DNA of 48,353 bases from Carnobacterium sp. (GTDB lineage Bacteria; Bacillota; Bacilli; Lactobacillales; Carnobacteriaceae): NCBI GenBank assembly GCA_020431645.1, contig JAGQHW010000004.1:1-48353 (forward strand), read 5' to 3'. The stretch's first letter is position 1. Every line of letters starts with the position of its first letter. Made by a program: the position numbers and the translations under genes. This document shows, piece after piece, positions 1 through 10,124 of the stretch. A model generated the notes under the pieces. The model was not told the origin of the DNA, searched no databases, and saw nothing but the letters and a program-made list of their open reading frames with translations.

Positions 1-24
1 CGTTGTCGTTTTGACAACTTCTAA

Positions 25-53
25 ATATTACCAGATGATGACTAACTTGTCAA
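25..53 (-). promoter_or_regulatory. Downstream promoter (P2) of a leftward, probably rRNA, operon
   Basis: On the minus strand a perfect TTGACA (plus 48-53) is followed after 17 bases by TAATAT (plus 25-30). Just beyond, plus 2-18, is a hairpin of GTTGTC and GACAAC around a five-base loop, in the presumed leader. A perfect -35, optimal spacing and a partner promoter about 95 bases upstream suggest stable-RNA transcription. Confidence 0.75.
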
Positions 54-120
54 CAACTTTTTAATAGTTAGTTTTTTATTTTTTGTTTCATTGCTGCAAC
101 GTATCGCTGCGACATCTACT

Positions 121-149
121 AATATAACAGCTTGTTAAACTTTCGTCAA
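121..149 (-). promoter_or_regulatory. Upstream promoter (P1) of a leftward, probably rRNA, operon
   Basis: On the minus strand TTGACG (plus 144-149) and TATATT (plus 121-126) are separated by exactly 17 bases. It is the distal one of a tandem pair and points left, away from lysS. Close consensus and tandem arrangement are typical of Firmicute rrn operons; the target gene is not in the window. Confidence 0.7.
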
Positions 150-344
150 CTGTTTTTTGACAAAAATACATTTTTCTATCTAACTTATTGTAACATAGTT
201 GAAATCTAACTCTTATCATCGTAAGAATCACCTAATTTCATCTTTCACTCTTAATTGTCTGACATTATTTTTTACAATTAGAAAAGCATAAATATTCATT
301 TTTTCGAAATTTTATTTTCCAAAAAATTAACTTTTAAATAAAAA

Positions 345-422
345 AATTCCTAGCATTTAATCATCCAAAAGATTTGCCTATAAAGTAGGGTACTCTTTCG
401 AAATATAAACGCAATAGGAATT
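345..422 (-). terminator. Possible lysS terminator
   Basis: On the minus strand AATTCCTA (plus 415-422) can pair with TAGGAATT (plus 345-352), and the second arm runs into a T-rich stretch. The loop is about 60 bases, far longer than usual, so this is a weak call. Confidence 0.3.
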
Positions 423-430
423 CTTTTCTA

Positions 431-2011
<1,581 letters not shown>

Positions 2012-2097
2012 TTAAAGAAGTTCTTATCTATTCTATCACTTGATTTCTCATCTATTTATATTTTTCTAACTTCTACTCAATTTTTTATTTAAAATCA

Positions 2098-2114
2098 AGA
2101 AGAATCGTTCTTCT
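2098..2114 (-). terminator. Short hairpin after cysK
   Basis: A seven-base perfect stem (AGAAGAA with TTCTTCT) with a three-base loop lies 9 bases past the cysK stop. The T tract after it on the minus strand is interrupted, so termination would be modest. Confidence 0.45.
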
Positions 2115-2123
2115 ACTTTTTTC

Positions 2124-3056
2124 TCATTCTTCATTAGGAAATAAGGCTGTTGAAAGATATCGCTCTCCACTATCAGGAGCTATTGTAACGATTTTTTTGC
2201 CTGAACCTAGTTTGATAGCTAAATCTATTGCACCCTTAATCGCTGCACCTGAGGAAATACCAACTAATAAACCATCCATTAAAGCTAATTTACGAGTCAT
2301 TTCAAAAGCTTCTTCACTTGTAACGTGTAAAACTTCATCATAGACAAGTGTATCTAGCACTTTTGGTACAAACCCTGTTCCGATTCCTTGGATTTTATGT
2401 GGACTAGGCTTCCCCCCACTCAAAACAGGCGACTCAGTGGGTTCTAAGGCATATATCATTGTGTTAGGGTTTGCCTGTTTTAAGACTTTCCCAACACCTG
2501 TTAATGTACCTCCCGTTCCAACAGTAGCTACAAACGCATCTAGCGATTCACCATCGAAAGCTGACAAAATTTCTGGACCTGTAGTTGCTACATGAACAGC
2601 AGGATTAGCTAGATTTTCAAATTGTAGTGGCATAAAATAGCCGGGTTGGCTAGCTATCTCTCTAGCTTTTACGATAGACTCTTTAATCCCACCCAAACCA
2701 GGTGTCAACACTAGTTCAGCTCCATAAGCTCTTAATAATTTACGTCGTTCAATACTCATAGTGTCAGGCATCACGAAGATAGCTTTATAACCTTTTGCTG
2801 CAGCAATCATCGCTAAACCGATACCCGTATTGCCACTAGTTGGCTCAACGATGGTATCGCCTACTTTTAGTTTGCCCTCTTGTTCAGCTATTTCAATCAT
2901 ATTCATAGCTATTCGATCTTTAATACTTCCACCGATGTTTGTAGATTCTATTTTAACATAAACATCTGCTGCACCTATTGGCACAATTTTATTTGATAGT
3001 TTTAATAAAGGTGTATCTCCAATCAAATCTATGATACTTGTCACGATTTTTCCCAT
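2124..3056 (-). CDS. cysK: Cysteine synthase (O-acetylserine sulfhydrylase), PLP-dependent
   Basis: Makes cysteine from O-acetylserine and sulfide. The 310-residue product is full length for the fold-type II PLP family. The PLP lysine is K46 in the GGSIKDR motif. TSGNTG (73-78) is the substrate-binding loop, and a GTGGTLTG phosphate-binding loop lies in the middle. The start is placed at MGKIVTS, eight bases after a perfect GAGGAGG; a longer frame has ten extra non-conserved residues. It sits between hslO and lysS as in Bacillus, with about 225 bases of upstream spacer suggesting its own promoter: TTGCTA - 17 bases - TAAAAT is seen on the minus strand. A cystathionine beta-synthase-like role cannot be excluded from sequence alone. 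Confidence 0.93.
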   Translation of the reverse strand: MGKIVTSIIDLIGDTPLLKLSNKIVPIGAADVYVKIESTNIGGSIKDRIAMNMIEIAEQEGKLKVGDTIVEPTSGNTGIGLAMIAAAKGYKAIFVMPDTMSIERRKLLRAYGAELVLTPGLGGIKESIVKAREIASQPGYFMPLQFENLANPAVHVATTGPEILSAFDGESLDAFVATVGTGGTLTGVGKVLKQANPNTMIYALEPTESPVLSGGKPSPHKIQGIGTGFVPKVLDTLVYDEVLHVTSEEAFEMTRKLALMDGLLVGISSGAAIKGAIDLAIKLGSGKKIVTIAPDSGERYLSTALFPNEE

Positions 3057-3113
3057 TAGCTTATTCCTCCTCAATAGTTGCTTCATTAAATAATTTTAAA
3101 GTTTCTTGAGCTT

Positions 3114-3133
3114 GATAGCAAATATAACCTATC
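3114..3133 (-). promoter_or_regulatory. Inverted repeat near the cysK promoter
   Basis: GATAG and CTATC arms flank ten AT-rich bases, overlapping the -35 of the candidate cysK promoter. The position suits an operator, but I cannot match it with confidence to the CymR or CmbR consensus. Confidence 0.2.
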
Positions 3134-3282
3134 TTGCTAATCCTTTAATAAGAATGACTAAAAAAGCTCAACTTATCGTATTCAGAGTTTTTGTTTATTC
3201 TCTGTCTACCATAAGATGAACTTATCTATCTACTCAAACTATTTTATACTTAGTCTCTTTTTTCTGCTTTCTGAATCTTTCC

Positions 3283-4164
3283 TTAACTAACTGCTTCAGC
3301 TTTTAGACTTTCTAAGTCTGCAACATCAAAATGATAATGATTGCCACAAAAATGACAACTCGCTTCAGCGCCTTGATCTTCTTCAATCATACTCGTGATC
3401 TCTTCTGTACCAAGAGTAATAATCGCTGTTGAAAAACGTTCTTTTGAACAATCACATCTAAAAGATACGGGTAGTTTTTCTAAAATATTTACATTTCCTT
3501 CACCAACTAAACGGTCTAAAATAGATTCTGGACTTTCTCCTTCTTCCATTAATTGAGAAATCATCGGAATAGAAGCTAAACGATTTTCAAGAGCTGTGAT
3601 GGTTTCATCTGTGGCACCTGGCATAACTTGAATCATAAAACCTCCAGCTGCTTTGATAGAATCATCCGTATCAACTAACACGCTTAGTCCAATCGCAGAG
3701 GGAGTTTGTTCTGAAGTTGCCATATAATAGGTGAAATCTTCGCCTAACTCTCCACTTACTAAGGGAACTTGCCCAGAAAAAGCTTCTTTCATTCCTAAAT
3801 CTTTCGTCACCGTTAGTGTACCATTTGTTCCTACTGCACCACGCACATCTATTTTACCAGCTTCGTTTAGTTCAAGACTGATTTTCGGATTAGCAATGTA
3901 CCCTTTTACTTCACCTTTGCCATTACTGTCAACAATAATATGGCCTGCTGGACCATCACCTTCAACTTTTATTGTCATCTTCTCTTCACCTTTTAATGTG
4001 GCTCCGAGTAAAATCCCACCTATCATCGTTCTTCCTAACGCTGCAGAAGCTGCACTCCAGGTTTGATGTCTGCGTTGCGCCTCTGCAACTGTTTCTGTCG
4101 CGTCAACAGCATACACACGAACCTCACCATTATAACCTAAACTTTTCAATAAATAGTCTGACAT
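3283..4164 (-). CDS. hslO: Redox-regulated chaperone Hsp33
   Basis: Cytoplasmic holdase that becomes active when oxidants release zinc from its C-terminal switch. At 293 residues it has the full N-terminal domain and the four-cysteine zinc site: C237 and C239 in a CDC motif, C270 and C273 in CHFC. The four-cysteine redox switch is therefore intact. AAGGAG precedes the ATG at normal spacing. It lies between ftsH and cysK, as in Bacillus, but without coaX between ftsH and hslO. A strong terminator separates it from ftsH, so it is likely transcribed on its own. Confidence 0.96.
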   Translation of the reverse strand: MSDYLLKSLGYNGEVRVYAVDATETVAEAQRRHQTWSAASAALGRTMIGGILLGATLKGEEKMTIKVEGDGPAGHIIVDSNGKGEVKGYIANPKISLELNEAGKIDVRGAVGTNGTLTVTKDLGMKEAFSGQVPLVSGELGEDFTYYMATSEQTPSAIGLSVLVDTDDSIKAAGGFMIQVMPGATDETITALENRLASIPMISQLMEEGESPESILDRLVGEGNVNILEKLPVSFRCDCSKERFSTAIITLGTEEITSMIEEDQGAEASCHFCGNHYHFDVADLESLKAEAVS

Positions 4165-4257
4165 TTATTTAACTCCTTTAACAATCATTTTTAGTTTGTT
4201 CTCACTTTAATTCAGAAAAATAATAAAGTAAAGCAGGTCTTCTTATTGTTCAATAGT

Positions 4258-4295
4258 GAATAAAAAGAAGGTGCGCAAGTACACGCATCCTTCTT
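4258..4295 (-). terminator. ftsH terminator
   Basis: On the minus strand AAGAAGG and TGCG pair with CGCA and CCTTCTT around an eight-base loop, with one bulged base, directly followed by TTTTTA. It is a textbook intrinsic terminator 40 bases after the ftsH stop. Confidence 0.9.
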
Positions 4296-4335
4296 CAATA
4301 TAGTATCAATTAATGACTGTCTAACTCATTAATTC

Positions 4336-6459
4336 TTAGTCTGTTGAATTTCTTTCTTTCTCTTCGTTTTCATCGACGCCTAATTCTTTTTTTACGTCTT
4401 CAACAATTTCTTCAGCATTTTCTAATGGTGCTTGTCTTTTTTGTTCTTTTTCTAAACGCTCAGCTTCTTTTGCTTTTCTTGCTCGTTTAATCTCTTCAAA
4501 TGACTTTCCTTCAGCTTCTTCATGAGGAAATTCATCTTGTGAAGAAACAACTGGTTCAGGCATTTCGCCTGTTTCAAACAAGCTCTTAATTGTCAGCTCG
4601 TCTAATGTTTCCAGTTCGAGCAACTTATCCGCTATTAATTTATGCTGAACTTTGTGTTCTTCAAGTATTTGACGTGCTTGCTCATGTGCTGCAACAAGAA
4701 TAGCGCGGACTTCTTGATCAATTTCAAAAGCAATTTGTTCAGAATAAGCTTTCGTTTGACCATAATCGCGTCCAACAAACACTTGATGATTTCCTTCGTA
4801 TTGTACTGGACCTAATTTATCACTCATTCCATATTCGGTTACCATACTTCTAGCTAGCGCAGTAGCTTGCTGGAAATCATTACTTGCACCTGAAGATTTT
4901 GAATCAAAGACTAATTCTTCAGCTACACGACCACCCAATAAACCAACAATTTGTTCAGTCATTTCTTTTTTAGTCATTAAGAATCGATCTTCTTTTGGAA
5001 GCATAATAGCGTATCCGCCGGCTCTTCCACGTGGCACAATTGTTACTTTATGAACAACACGTGCATCATTCAAGACCATTCCAACAATTGTATGTCCTGC
5101 TTCATGGTATGCAATCATCGCTCTTTCAACTTTACTAATCACACGATTTCTCTTAGCTGGACCCGCAATTACTCGGTCTTGAGCTTCGTCTAAATCTAAT
5201 GCATCAATTGTCTTCTTATTGCGTCTTGCTGCTACTAGAGCTGCTTCATTCAGTAAGTTTTCTAAATCAGCACCAGAAAAACCTGGTGTTTGAGTTGCAA
5301 TAACTTTTAAATCTACATTTTTACTAATGGGTTTATTTTTAGCATGAACTCTCAAAATAGCTTCGCGTCCCTTAACATCTGGGTGACCCACTAAGATCTG
5401 ACGGTCAAAACGACCTGGACGTAACAAAGCAGGATCTAAAACGTCAGAACGGTTTGTTGCAGCAATAACAATAACTCCTTCATTACCAGAGAAACCATCT
5501 AATTCAACTAATAATTGATTTAATGTTTGCTCACGCTCGTCATGTCCGCCACCCATTCCTGCGCCACGTTGACGACCTACTGCATCGATTTCATCGATAA
5601 AGATAATAGATGGTGCAGTTTTCTTCGCATTTTCAAATAAATCACGTACACGGCTTGCTCCTACTCCGACAAACATCTCAACGAAATCTGAACCAGAAAT
5701 AGAATAGAATGGCACGCCAGCTTCACCTGCAACAGCCTTAGCAAGCAATGTTTTACCTGTACCAGGAGGTCCTTCTAATAAAACACCTGCTGGGATACGT
5801 GCACCAAGTTCAGAAAAACGTCTTGGATCTTTTAAAAATTCAACAACTTCAACAAGCTCTTCTTTTTCTTCATCTGCACCTGCAACGTCAGAAAAACGAA
5901 CTTTGTTTGCTTTATTATCAGATTCTTTTGCTTTTGATTTACCAAAGTTCATAACCCCGCGTCCACCTTGTCCGCCGCCGGCTTGTCCACTTTGTCCCAT
6001 CATCATATAGATGAAAAATACAAAAATAACTAAAGGTAAAACAGAAACTAACAACGTTACCCAAATACCTGTAGATTCCTCAGGAAGTGGTGCTACTTCT
6101 ATTTTGTTTTCTTTTGCAAGAGAATTAATTTCACTTACTGTCGAATCATTTTGTAAAACAGACGTTGTAAAATTTTTACTAGATGTTTCTGTTGATCCAA
6201 AAATACTAATTGTTGAGTCAGACTCTTTTTTCAAAGGTTGAGCTTCACGATATTCTCCAGTGATTTTGTATACACCAGCATTAGGTTGGATTGTGTATTT
6301 TTTGATTTGATTTTCTTCTAATTGCGTTACGAATTCACTAGCTGGAATTTCAGTGGTTTGTTCACCAGATGAGCCACCTGTTGCCCAGGTCACGATTCCA
6401 ATAATCCCTAGAAATACGATTGCATAGAAGACCCCATTTTTTAAGAGTCCTTTTTTCAT
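4336..6459 (-). CDS. ftsH: ATP-dependent zinc metalloprotease FtsH
   Basis: Membrane-anchored AAA+ protease that removes damaged membrane and regulatory proteins. The 707-residue protein has a first membrane segment at about 10-27, an extracytoplasmic domain to about 130, a second membrane segment at 132-153, a Gly-rich linker, the AAA domain with Walker A GPPGTGKT (230-237) and Walker B IIFIDE (285-290), and the zinc site HEAGH (452-456). The last 70 or so residues form a highly charged, low-complexity tail. GGAGG precedes the ATG. A CtsR-type operator and an extended -10 lie upstream, so it probably belongs to the heat-shock regulon. hpt and tilS lie just upstream as in Bacillus. Confidence 0.98.
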   Translation of the reverse strand: MKKGLLKNGVFYAIVFLGIIGIVTWATGGSSGEQTTEIPASEFVTQLEENQIKKYTIQPNAGVYKITGEYREAQPLKKESDSTISIFGSTETSSKNFTTSVLQNDSTVSEINSLAKENKIEVAPLPEESTGIWVTLLVSVLPLVIFVFFIYMMMGQSGQAGGGQGGRGVMNFGKSKAKESDNKANKVRFSDVAGADEEKEELVEVVEFLKDPRRFSELGARIPAGVLLEGPPGTGKTLLAKAVAGEAGVPFYSISGSDFVEMFVGVGASRVRDLFENAKKTAPSIIFIDEIDAVGRQRGAGMGGGHDEREQTLNQLLVELDGFSGNEGVIVIAATNRSDVLDPALLRPGRFDRQILVGHPDVKGREAILRVHAKNKPISKNVDLKVIATQTPGFSGADLENLLNEAALVAARRNKKTIDALDLDEAQDRVIAGPAKRNRVISKVERAMIAYHEAGHTIVGMVLNDARVVHKVTIVPRGRAGGYAIMLPKEDRFLMTKKEMTEQIVGLLGGRVAEELVFDSKSSGASNDFQQATALARSMVTEYGMSDKLGPVQYEGNHQVFVGRDYGQTKAYSEQIAFEIDQEVRAILVAAHEQARQILEEHKVQHKLIADKLLELETLDELTIKSLFETGEMPEPVVSSQDEFPHEEAEGKSFEEIKRARKAKEAERLEKEQKRQAPLENAEEIVEDVKKELGVDENEEKERNSTD

Positions 6460-6534
6460 TGTTGCCCTCCTTCTACAAATAAACCTTCATAGTTTTTTTC
6501 TGTATTTTTTATTTTAACACATTAAATCCATGTC

Positions 6535-6562
6535 ATCATATCACATTTGACCATCATTGACC
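6535..6562 (-). promoter_or_regulatory. CtsR operator overlapping the ftsH promoter
   Basis: On the minus strand the heptads GGTCAAT and GGTCAAA are separated by three bases (GAT), at plus 6546-6562. This fits the direct-repeat CtsR consensus in all but one heptad position. An extended -10, TGATATGAT (TATGAT at plus 6535-6540), follows immediately, so a bound repressor would cover the promoter. CtsR control of ftsH is known in some lactic acid bacteria. Confidence 0.7.
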
Positions 6563-6570
6563 ATTTATTT

Positions 6571-7107
6571 CTACTGATAAATTTCCGGTTTTAAGATACC
6601 AATGTAAGGTAAGTTACGGTATTTTTCATCATAATCTAAACCATAACCAACCACAAACTCATTAGGAACTAAAAAGCCAACATAGTCAGCCTTCATATCA
6701 ACTACTCGTCCTTCTGGTTTGTCTAATAACGTGACAATTTTAATTGAATTTGCTTTACGATAACGGAACATTTCTATTAGGTAATTCAATGTTCGTCCAC
6801 TATCAATGATATCTTCAACGATCAATAAATCCTTCCCTTCAACATTCGTGTCTAAATCTTTAAGAATCTTTACTTCACCTGAAGAAGTAATACCTCCACC
6901 GTAACTTGAAACATCCATGAAGTCCATCTCAAGATAGATATCCATTTCTTTTATTAAGTCTGACAAAAAAGGTGTTGCTCCTTTTAAAATCCCAACAACT
7001 AATGGGGTCTTCTCTTTGTAATCGAGTGTCAATTGTTTTCCTAGTTCACTTGTTCTTTCTGCTAATACTTCTCTCGAGAAAAGTACACGTTCGATATCAT
7101 TCTTCAT
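6571..7107 (-). CDS. hpt: Hypoxanthine (guanine) phosphoribosyltransferase
   Basis: Purine salvage enzyme converting hypoxanthine or guanine plus PRPP to IMP or GMP. The 178-residue protein has the PRPP-binding signature [10 protein letters not shown] at 97-106 and the SSYGGG loop at 67-72, and the usual length for the family. AAGGAG precedes the ATG. It is 33 bases downstream of tilS and probably co-transcribed with it; the tilS-hpt-ftsH order is conserved in Firmicutes. The CtsR-controlled ftsH promoter begins right after its stop, so ftsH may be read both from here and on its own. Confidence 0.96.
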   Translation of the reverse strand: MKNDIERVLFSREVLAERTSELGKQLTLDYKEKTPLVVGILKGATPFLSDLIKEMDIYLEMDFMDVSSYGGGITSSGEVKILKDLDTNVEGKDLLIVEDIIDSGRTLNYLIEMFRYRKANSIKIVTLLDKPEGRVVDMKADYVGFLVPNEFVVGYGLDYDEKYRNLPYIGILKPEIYQ

Positions 7108-7140
7108 AGTTTTAAGTTCTCCTTTTCAATACGGCCTCTT

Positions 7141-8538
7141 TTATTTTTGGTAAACGAGTATGTATTGTATTTTATCAGTTTCACGTTGAATAGACAATCT
7201 AGATTCCTTATATTTTAATAACCAAATGATTTCATCTAAAGAATCAGTTAATATAAGCATTTCTTCTCGTGCTTTTAATGGTATTTTTTGATCAATTAAA
7301 ATAGTTTTAACTTTTTTATGGCCTGTATCCATTCCTTTTAACGTCATTCGATCACCAGGCTTACGATGTCGGATGAGTAAAGGTAGAATAACCTCACTTG
7401 GTTCAATCCAAATATGCTCATCTTTCTCGAAAGGTGAAGTAGCATGAGCCTCTACTTTAAACAAGCCTATTCGTGCACCGTTTGTTATAGAAACCCATTG
7501 GCCAAGCAACATTTTTTCTTCTTTTTGAAGTAGAACAGAGTGACTTAGCTTATTTTTTTCTAAATAAACATGCTGGTATTCGCGTCTAGCCTTCCAACCA
7601 TCTGGTAAATCTAGTTGAGCATTAGACTTGGTCCTTGTCATTAAACCTAGTAATTCTTCTACTTGTTTTCTAAGTGCTTCAACTGGATAAGCATGATAAA
7701 CCTTTTCTATTAAAATATACTTTAGGACTTGTCTTTGAACTTCGGGTTCGTAACTCAATAATGATTTTTTATCTAACTCATAAAAATCAGACTTACTTTG
7801 TAGAAGTATTTGTTCAGATTTTTGTTGAATGACTTGGTTAGCTAAAAATAAAATATCAGATAAATCAGCTGAGAAATCTTTAAAGTGAGTTAAAACTTGT
7901 TTATTTTCGAGTTTTAACAGAGGGGTAATTTTTTGACGATAGCGGTTACGAGTGTACAGCAAATCTACATTTGTCTCATCTTCATAATAATCTAACTGAC
8001 GAGTTTTACTATATGTGTAAATCTGTTCTTTAGAATAATGCAATAATGGTCGAACAAGTAATCCTATTCCAAAAGGACGTTGTATTTGAATACCAGTCAT
8101 CCCTTCTAGTTGTCCACCTCGTACTAATCGCATTAAAATTGTTTCTAATTGATCATCTGCGTGATGAGCTGTTAAAAGGTGAGTGGCATTCGTTTCTTTC
8201 ATTGTCTCTTTGAAAAAAGCATATCTAAAATTTCGAGCTGCTAGCTCTACTCCTGCTTTTGGATGTTTTTTACTATCCCAATGACGACTAAAATAAGGAA
8301 TTTCTTTTAAACGACAATGCTCTTTTAAAAAACGTTCTTCTTCTATAGATACTGTTCGTAATTCATGGTTTACATGAACTACACCATACCAAGGACGTAA
8401 CGTATCTGGTAAACACTGAATCAAATCCAATAAAACCATTGAATCAACACCACCAGAAACGGCAATCAATAGTCGATCCGAGGGCGTCCAAAGAAGATGT
8501 TGCTGACATTTTTCTATAAAGTCAAAAGACAATTCCAT
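7141..8538 (-). CDS. tilS: tRNA(Ile)-lysidine synthase
   Basis: Essential enzyme that converts C34 of the CAU-anticodon tRNA-Ile to lysidine, so that it reads AUA and is charged with isoleucine. The 465-residue protein begins with the PP-loop N-type ATPase motif SGGVDS (28-33). The middle and C-terminal TilS domains follow, the latter with HRKPGDRM. GAGGTGA lies before the ATG. It is the first gene of a tilS-hpt unit, and the terminator of the S1-domain gene lies just upstream, so it needs its own promoter, which I could not define with confidence. Length matches Bacillus TilS. Confidence 0.95.
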   Translation of the reverse strand: MELSFDFIEKCQQHLLWTPSDRLLIAVSGGVDSMVLLDLIQCLPDTLRPWYGVVHVNHELRTVSIEEERFLKEHCRLKEIPYFSRHWDSKKHPKAGVELAARNFRYAFFKETMKETNATHLLTAHHADDQLETILMRLVRGGQLEGMTGIQIQRPFGIGLLVRPLLHYSKEQIYTYSKTRQLDYYEDETNVDLLYTRNRYRQKITPLLKLENKQVLTHFKDFSADLSDILFLANQVIQQKSEQILLQSKSDFYELDKKSLLSYEPEVQRQVLKYILIEKVYHAYPVEALRKQVEELLGLMTRTKSNAQLDLPDGWKARREYQHVYLEKNKLSHSVLLQKEEKMLLGQWVSITNGARIGLFKVEAHATSPFEKDEHIWIEPSEVILPLLIRHRKPGDRMTLKGMDTGHKKVKTILIDQKIPLKAREEMLILTDSLDEIIWLLKYKESRLSIQRETDKIQYILVYQK

Positions 8539-8653
8539 TATCCGTTCACCTCGTGTACTGAGTTTAATTCTTGCTATTTAATAGTTTGTCATTTTCCAGT
8601 TACTTTTCCAATGTTTATTTAACTTCTTCCTATAATAACAAAGAAGGGTAAAT

Positions 8654-8681
8654 ATAAAAAAGGATAAGTCTCCTTATCCTT
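8654..8681 (-). terminator. Terminator of the S1-domain gene
   Basis: On the minus strand AAGGATAAG and CTTATCCTT form a perfect nine-base stem with a four-base loop, followed by a run of T. It lies 11 bases beyond the yabR stop. Confidence 0.92.
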
Positions 8682-8692
8682 GGTTTTTCTTT

Positions 8693-9181
8693 TTAGTTAC
8701 GACGTCCGCCTCGACCGCCGCGCTTTCCTTCAGTACTTCGTTTTAATATTGTTAAGCGATCATCGCTATCTTTTAAAAATGATGACATCAATGAATCAAA
8801 ATCATCTTTTTTAGGTTCTACACTCTTCATTCCACGAGCGTTACCACGTTGGCTTTGGTATCCACCACTACGAGGAGCAGCACTTTCGCGACGTCCTTGG
8901 TAACCACCTGTTTTTTCTTGAGGACTTGAAGCAGGTTCAACTGGTTTATCGACTGCACGTCTAATAGAAAGACCGATTTTACCATCGTCTCCGATAGACA
9001 TAACTTTTACAGTGACTTCTTCTCCAATTTTTAATACATCTTTGATATCTTTGATAAAACTATCGGATACTTCACTAATATGAACTAATCCAGTTTTTCT
9101 ATCTCCTAGATCGATGAATGCACCAAAATTTGTAATACCTGATACTTTTCCTGTAACTTTATTTCCCACTTCAATTGACAT
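8693..9181 (-). CDS. yabR: S1 RNA-binding domain protein (YabR / GSP13 type)
   Basis: A small RNA-binding protein. Residues 1-75 form one S1 (OB-fold) domain with the typical GKVSGITNFGAFIDL strand pattern. The remaining half is a basic, Gly/Arg/Ser-rich tail ending in RGGRGGRRN, which is probably disordered and may contact RNA. Family members associate with ribosomes or RNA decay factors, but the exact role is not settled. A strong RBS (AAGGAGG) and a consensus promoter precede it, and a terminator follows, so it is a single-gene unit. It sits between divIC and tilS as in Bacillus. Confidence 0.9.
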   Translation of the reverse strand: MSIEVGNKVTGKVSGITNFGAFIDLGDRKTGLVHISEVSDSFIKDIKDVLKIGEEVTVKVMSIGDDGKIGLSIRRAVDKPVEPASSPQEKTGGYQGRRESAAPRSGGYQSQRGNARGMKSVEPKKDDFDSLMSSFLKDSDDRLTILKRSTEGKRGGRGGRRN

Positions 9182-9215
9182 ATAAAATTGTTTCCTCCTT
9201 AGAACTTGTATGCTT

Positions 9216-9244
9216 ATTATAGCATGCTATCTGACGACTTCAAA
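9216..9244 (-). promoter_or_regulatory. Promoter of the S1-domain gene
   Basis: On the minus strand TTTGAA (plus 9239-9244), 17 bases, then TGC-TATAAT with the -10 at plus 9216-9221. The 12-base perfect palindrome ATAGCATGCTAT (9219-9230) overlaps the -10, so a dimeric repressor site is conceivable. Confidence 0.75.
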
Positions 9245-9327
9245 CAGTTTCTTGTTAATTAACCATATCTTTAGAAATAATCTTTTTTTTCATAAAAAAC
9301 TACCTGCATTTCTGCTTTATAATCTTG

Positions 9328-9762
9328 TTATGACTCACTTTTTCGCACTTTTGTTTCTTTTTGCTTCACTTCTTCTATGACTTTTGCTGCATTATCTTCT
9401 GGAAAACTAAAAATAATTTCATTATCTTTAGATAAATAATATTGACTCCTAGCTAACTTAGCGACATAATCTTCGTCTTCTAAACGTTTAACTTGGATAC
9501 GCAACAACTCTTGCTCTTTTTTTGTCTCTTTTAACGTCATTTCTGCTTGTTGTTTTTCTGATTCCATTTTTGAAATAGATTGCATATTTAAAAAGATTTT
9601 TAAGGTGAAAAAAATAATAACAAACGAACCTATTAATAGAATGATTGTCACTCTCATACGCGTTTTACGCGTTTTTTTCTGTTCACGATGAGCTTGAAGG
9701 GTTTTGGATTTTGTATACTCATTTTGTAGCCTAGCAACATTTTTCGGCTCTTGTTTTTTCAT
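9328..9762 (-). CDS. divIC: Septum formation initiator DivIC / FtsB
   Basis: Bitopic division protein that acts with FtsL and DivIB in the late divisome. The 144-residue product has a basic cytoplasmic N-terminus (1-37), one membrane segment (about 38-58), and an extracellular coiled coil (about 60-100) with the family motif around DYVAKLARSQYYLSKDNE. The C-terminal tail is charged. AAGGATGGGAAG precedes the ATG. It follows rqcP at 92 bases and is probably the last gene of the mfd-to-divIC run. Size and order match Bacillus. Confidence 0.93.
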   Translation of the reverse strand: MKKQEPKNVARLQNEYTKSKTLQAHREQKKTRKTRMRVTIILLIGSFVIIFFTLKIFLNMQSISKMESEKQQAEMTLKETKKEQELLRIQVKRLEDEDYVAKLARSQYYLSKDNEIIFSFPEDNAAKVIEEVKQKETKVRKSES

Positions 9763-9854
9763 AAACTTCCCATCCTTTTGCTACACTATTAGTTATTATA
9801 TTATAACAAGAAAGCGGATGCGTTGTCTAATAAATCGATAGATGAAGTCTTTCC

Positions 9855-10124
9855 TTAGTTGCTTTCATCATTTTTTGATTCTTCACTGATAACTGTATAC
9901 ATTTCTTTGGTTTCTTCTTTTTTGGTTGACTCAACAATTTTCTCTATTTTTACGACCATCGTTTTATTCCCAAAACTAATTGTTAATTCATCTCCAACTT
10001 TTACATCAGAAGAAGATTTAGCAACTAGTCCATTTATTTGAATCCGACCTTTATCTGCAACTTCTTTAGCAATCGTACGGCGTTTAATGATACGTGAAAT
10101 TTTTAAAAATTTATCTAATCTCAT
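9855..10124 (-). CDS. rqcP: S4-domain RNA-binding protein RqcP (YabO)
   Basis: A small S4-domain protein. Bacterial RqcP works with RqcH on split 50S subunits in ribosome-associated quality control, stabilising tRNA during alanine tailing. The 89-residue product is an S4 fold ([17 protein letters not shown] to about residue 60) plus an acidic C-terminal tail. I start at MRLDKF, because GAGGAG lies just before it and its ATG overlaps the TGA of the upstream gene as ATGA, implying translational coupling. A longer frame adds 13 residues that overlap that gene further. The order mazG-rqcP-divIC is that of Bacillus yabN-yabO-divIC. Confidence 0.92.
   Translation of the reverse strand: MRLDKFLKISRIIKRRTIAKEVADKGRIQINGLVAKSSSDVKVGDELTISFGNKTMVVKIEKIVESTKKEETKEMYTVISEESKNDESN

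Larger units (their letters stand above)
1..430. other. Gene-free left edge: lysS 3' region and rRNA-type promoter region
   Basis: No coding frame of credible size or start is seen in this stretch. It lies downstream of lysS. Its left part carries two tandem sigma-A promoters on the minus strand, annotated separately, that point off the window. The part nearest lysS (about 345-422) has an 8-base inverted repeat with a long loop, ending in a T run on the minus strand, that could terminate lysS. The layout is that of a control region before an rRNA operon, but the 16S gene itself is outside the window. Confidence 0.6.

Noticed and set aside
3731..4066. 111-codon plus-strand frame opposite hslO
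   Set aside because: Fully antisense to the well-supported hslO gene, with no RBS and with Pro/Ser-rich composition.
6546..6562. Repeated TTGACC on the plus strand as -35 elements
   Set aside because: No -10 lies at proper distance on the plus strand and no gene follows in that direction. The CtsR operator on the other strand explains the repeat better.
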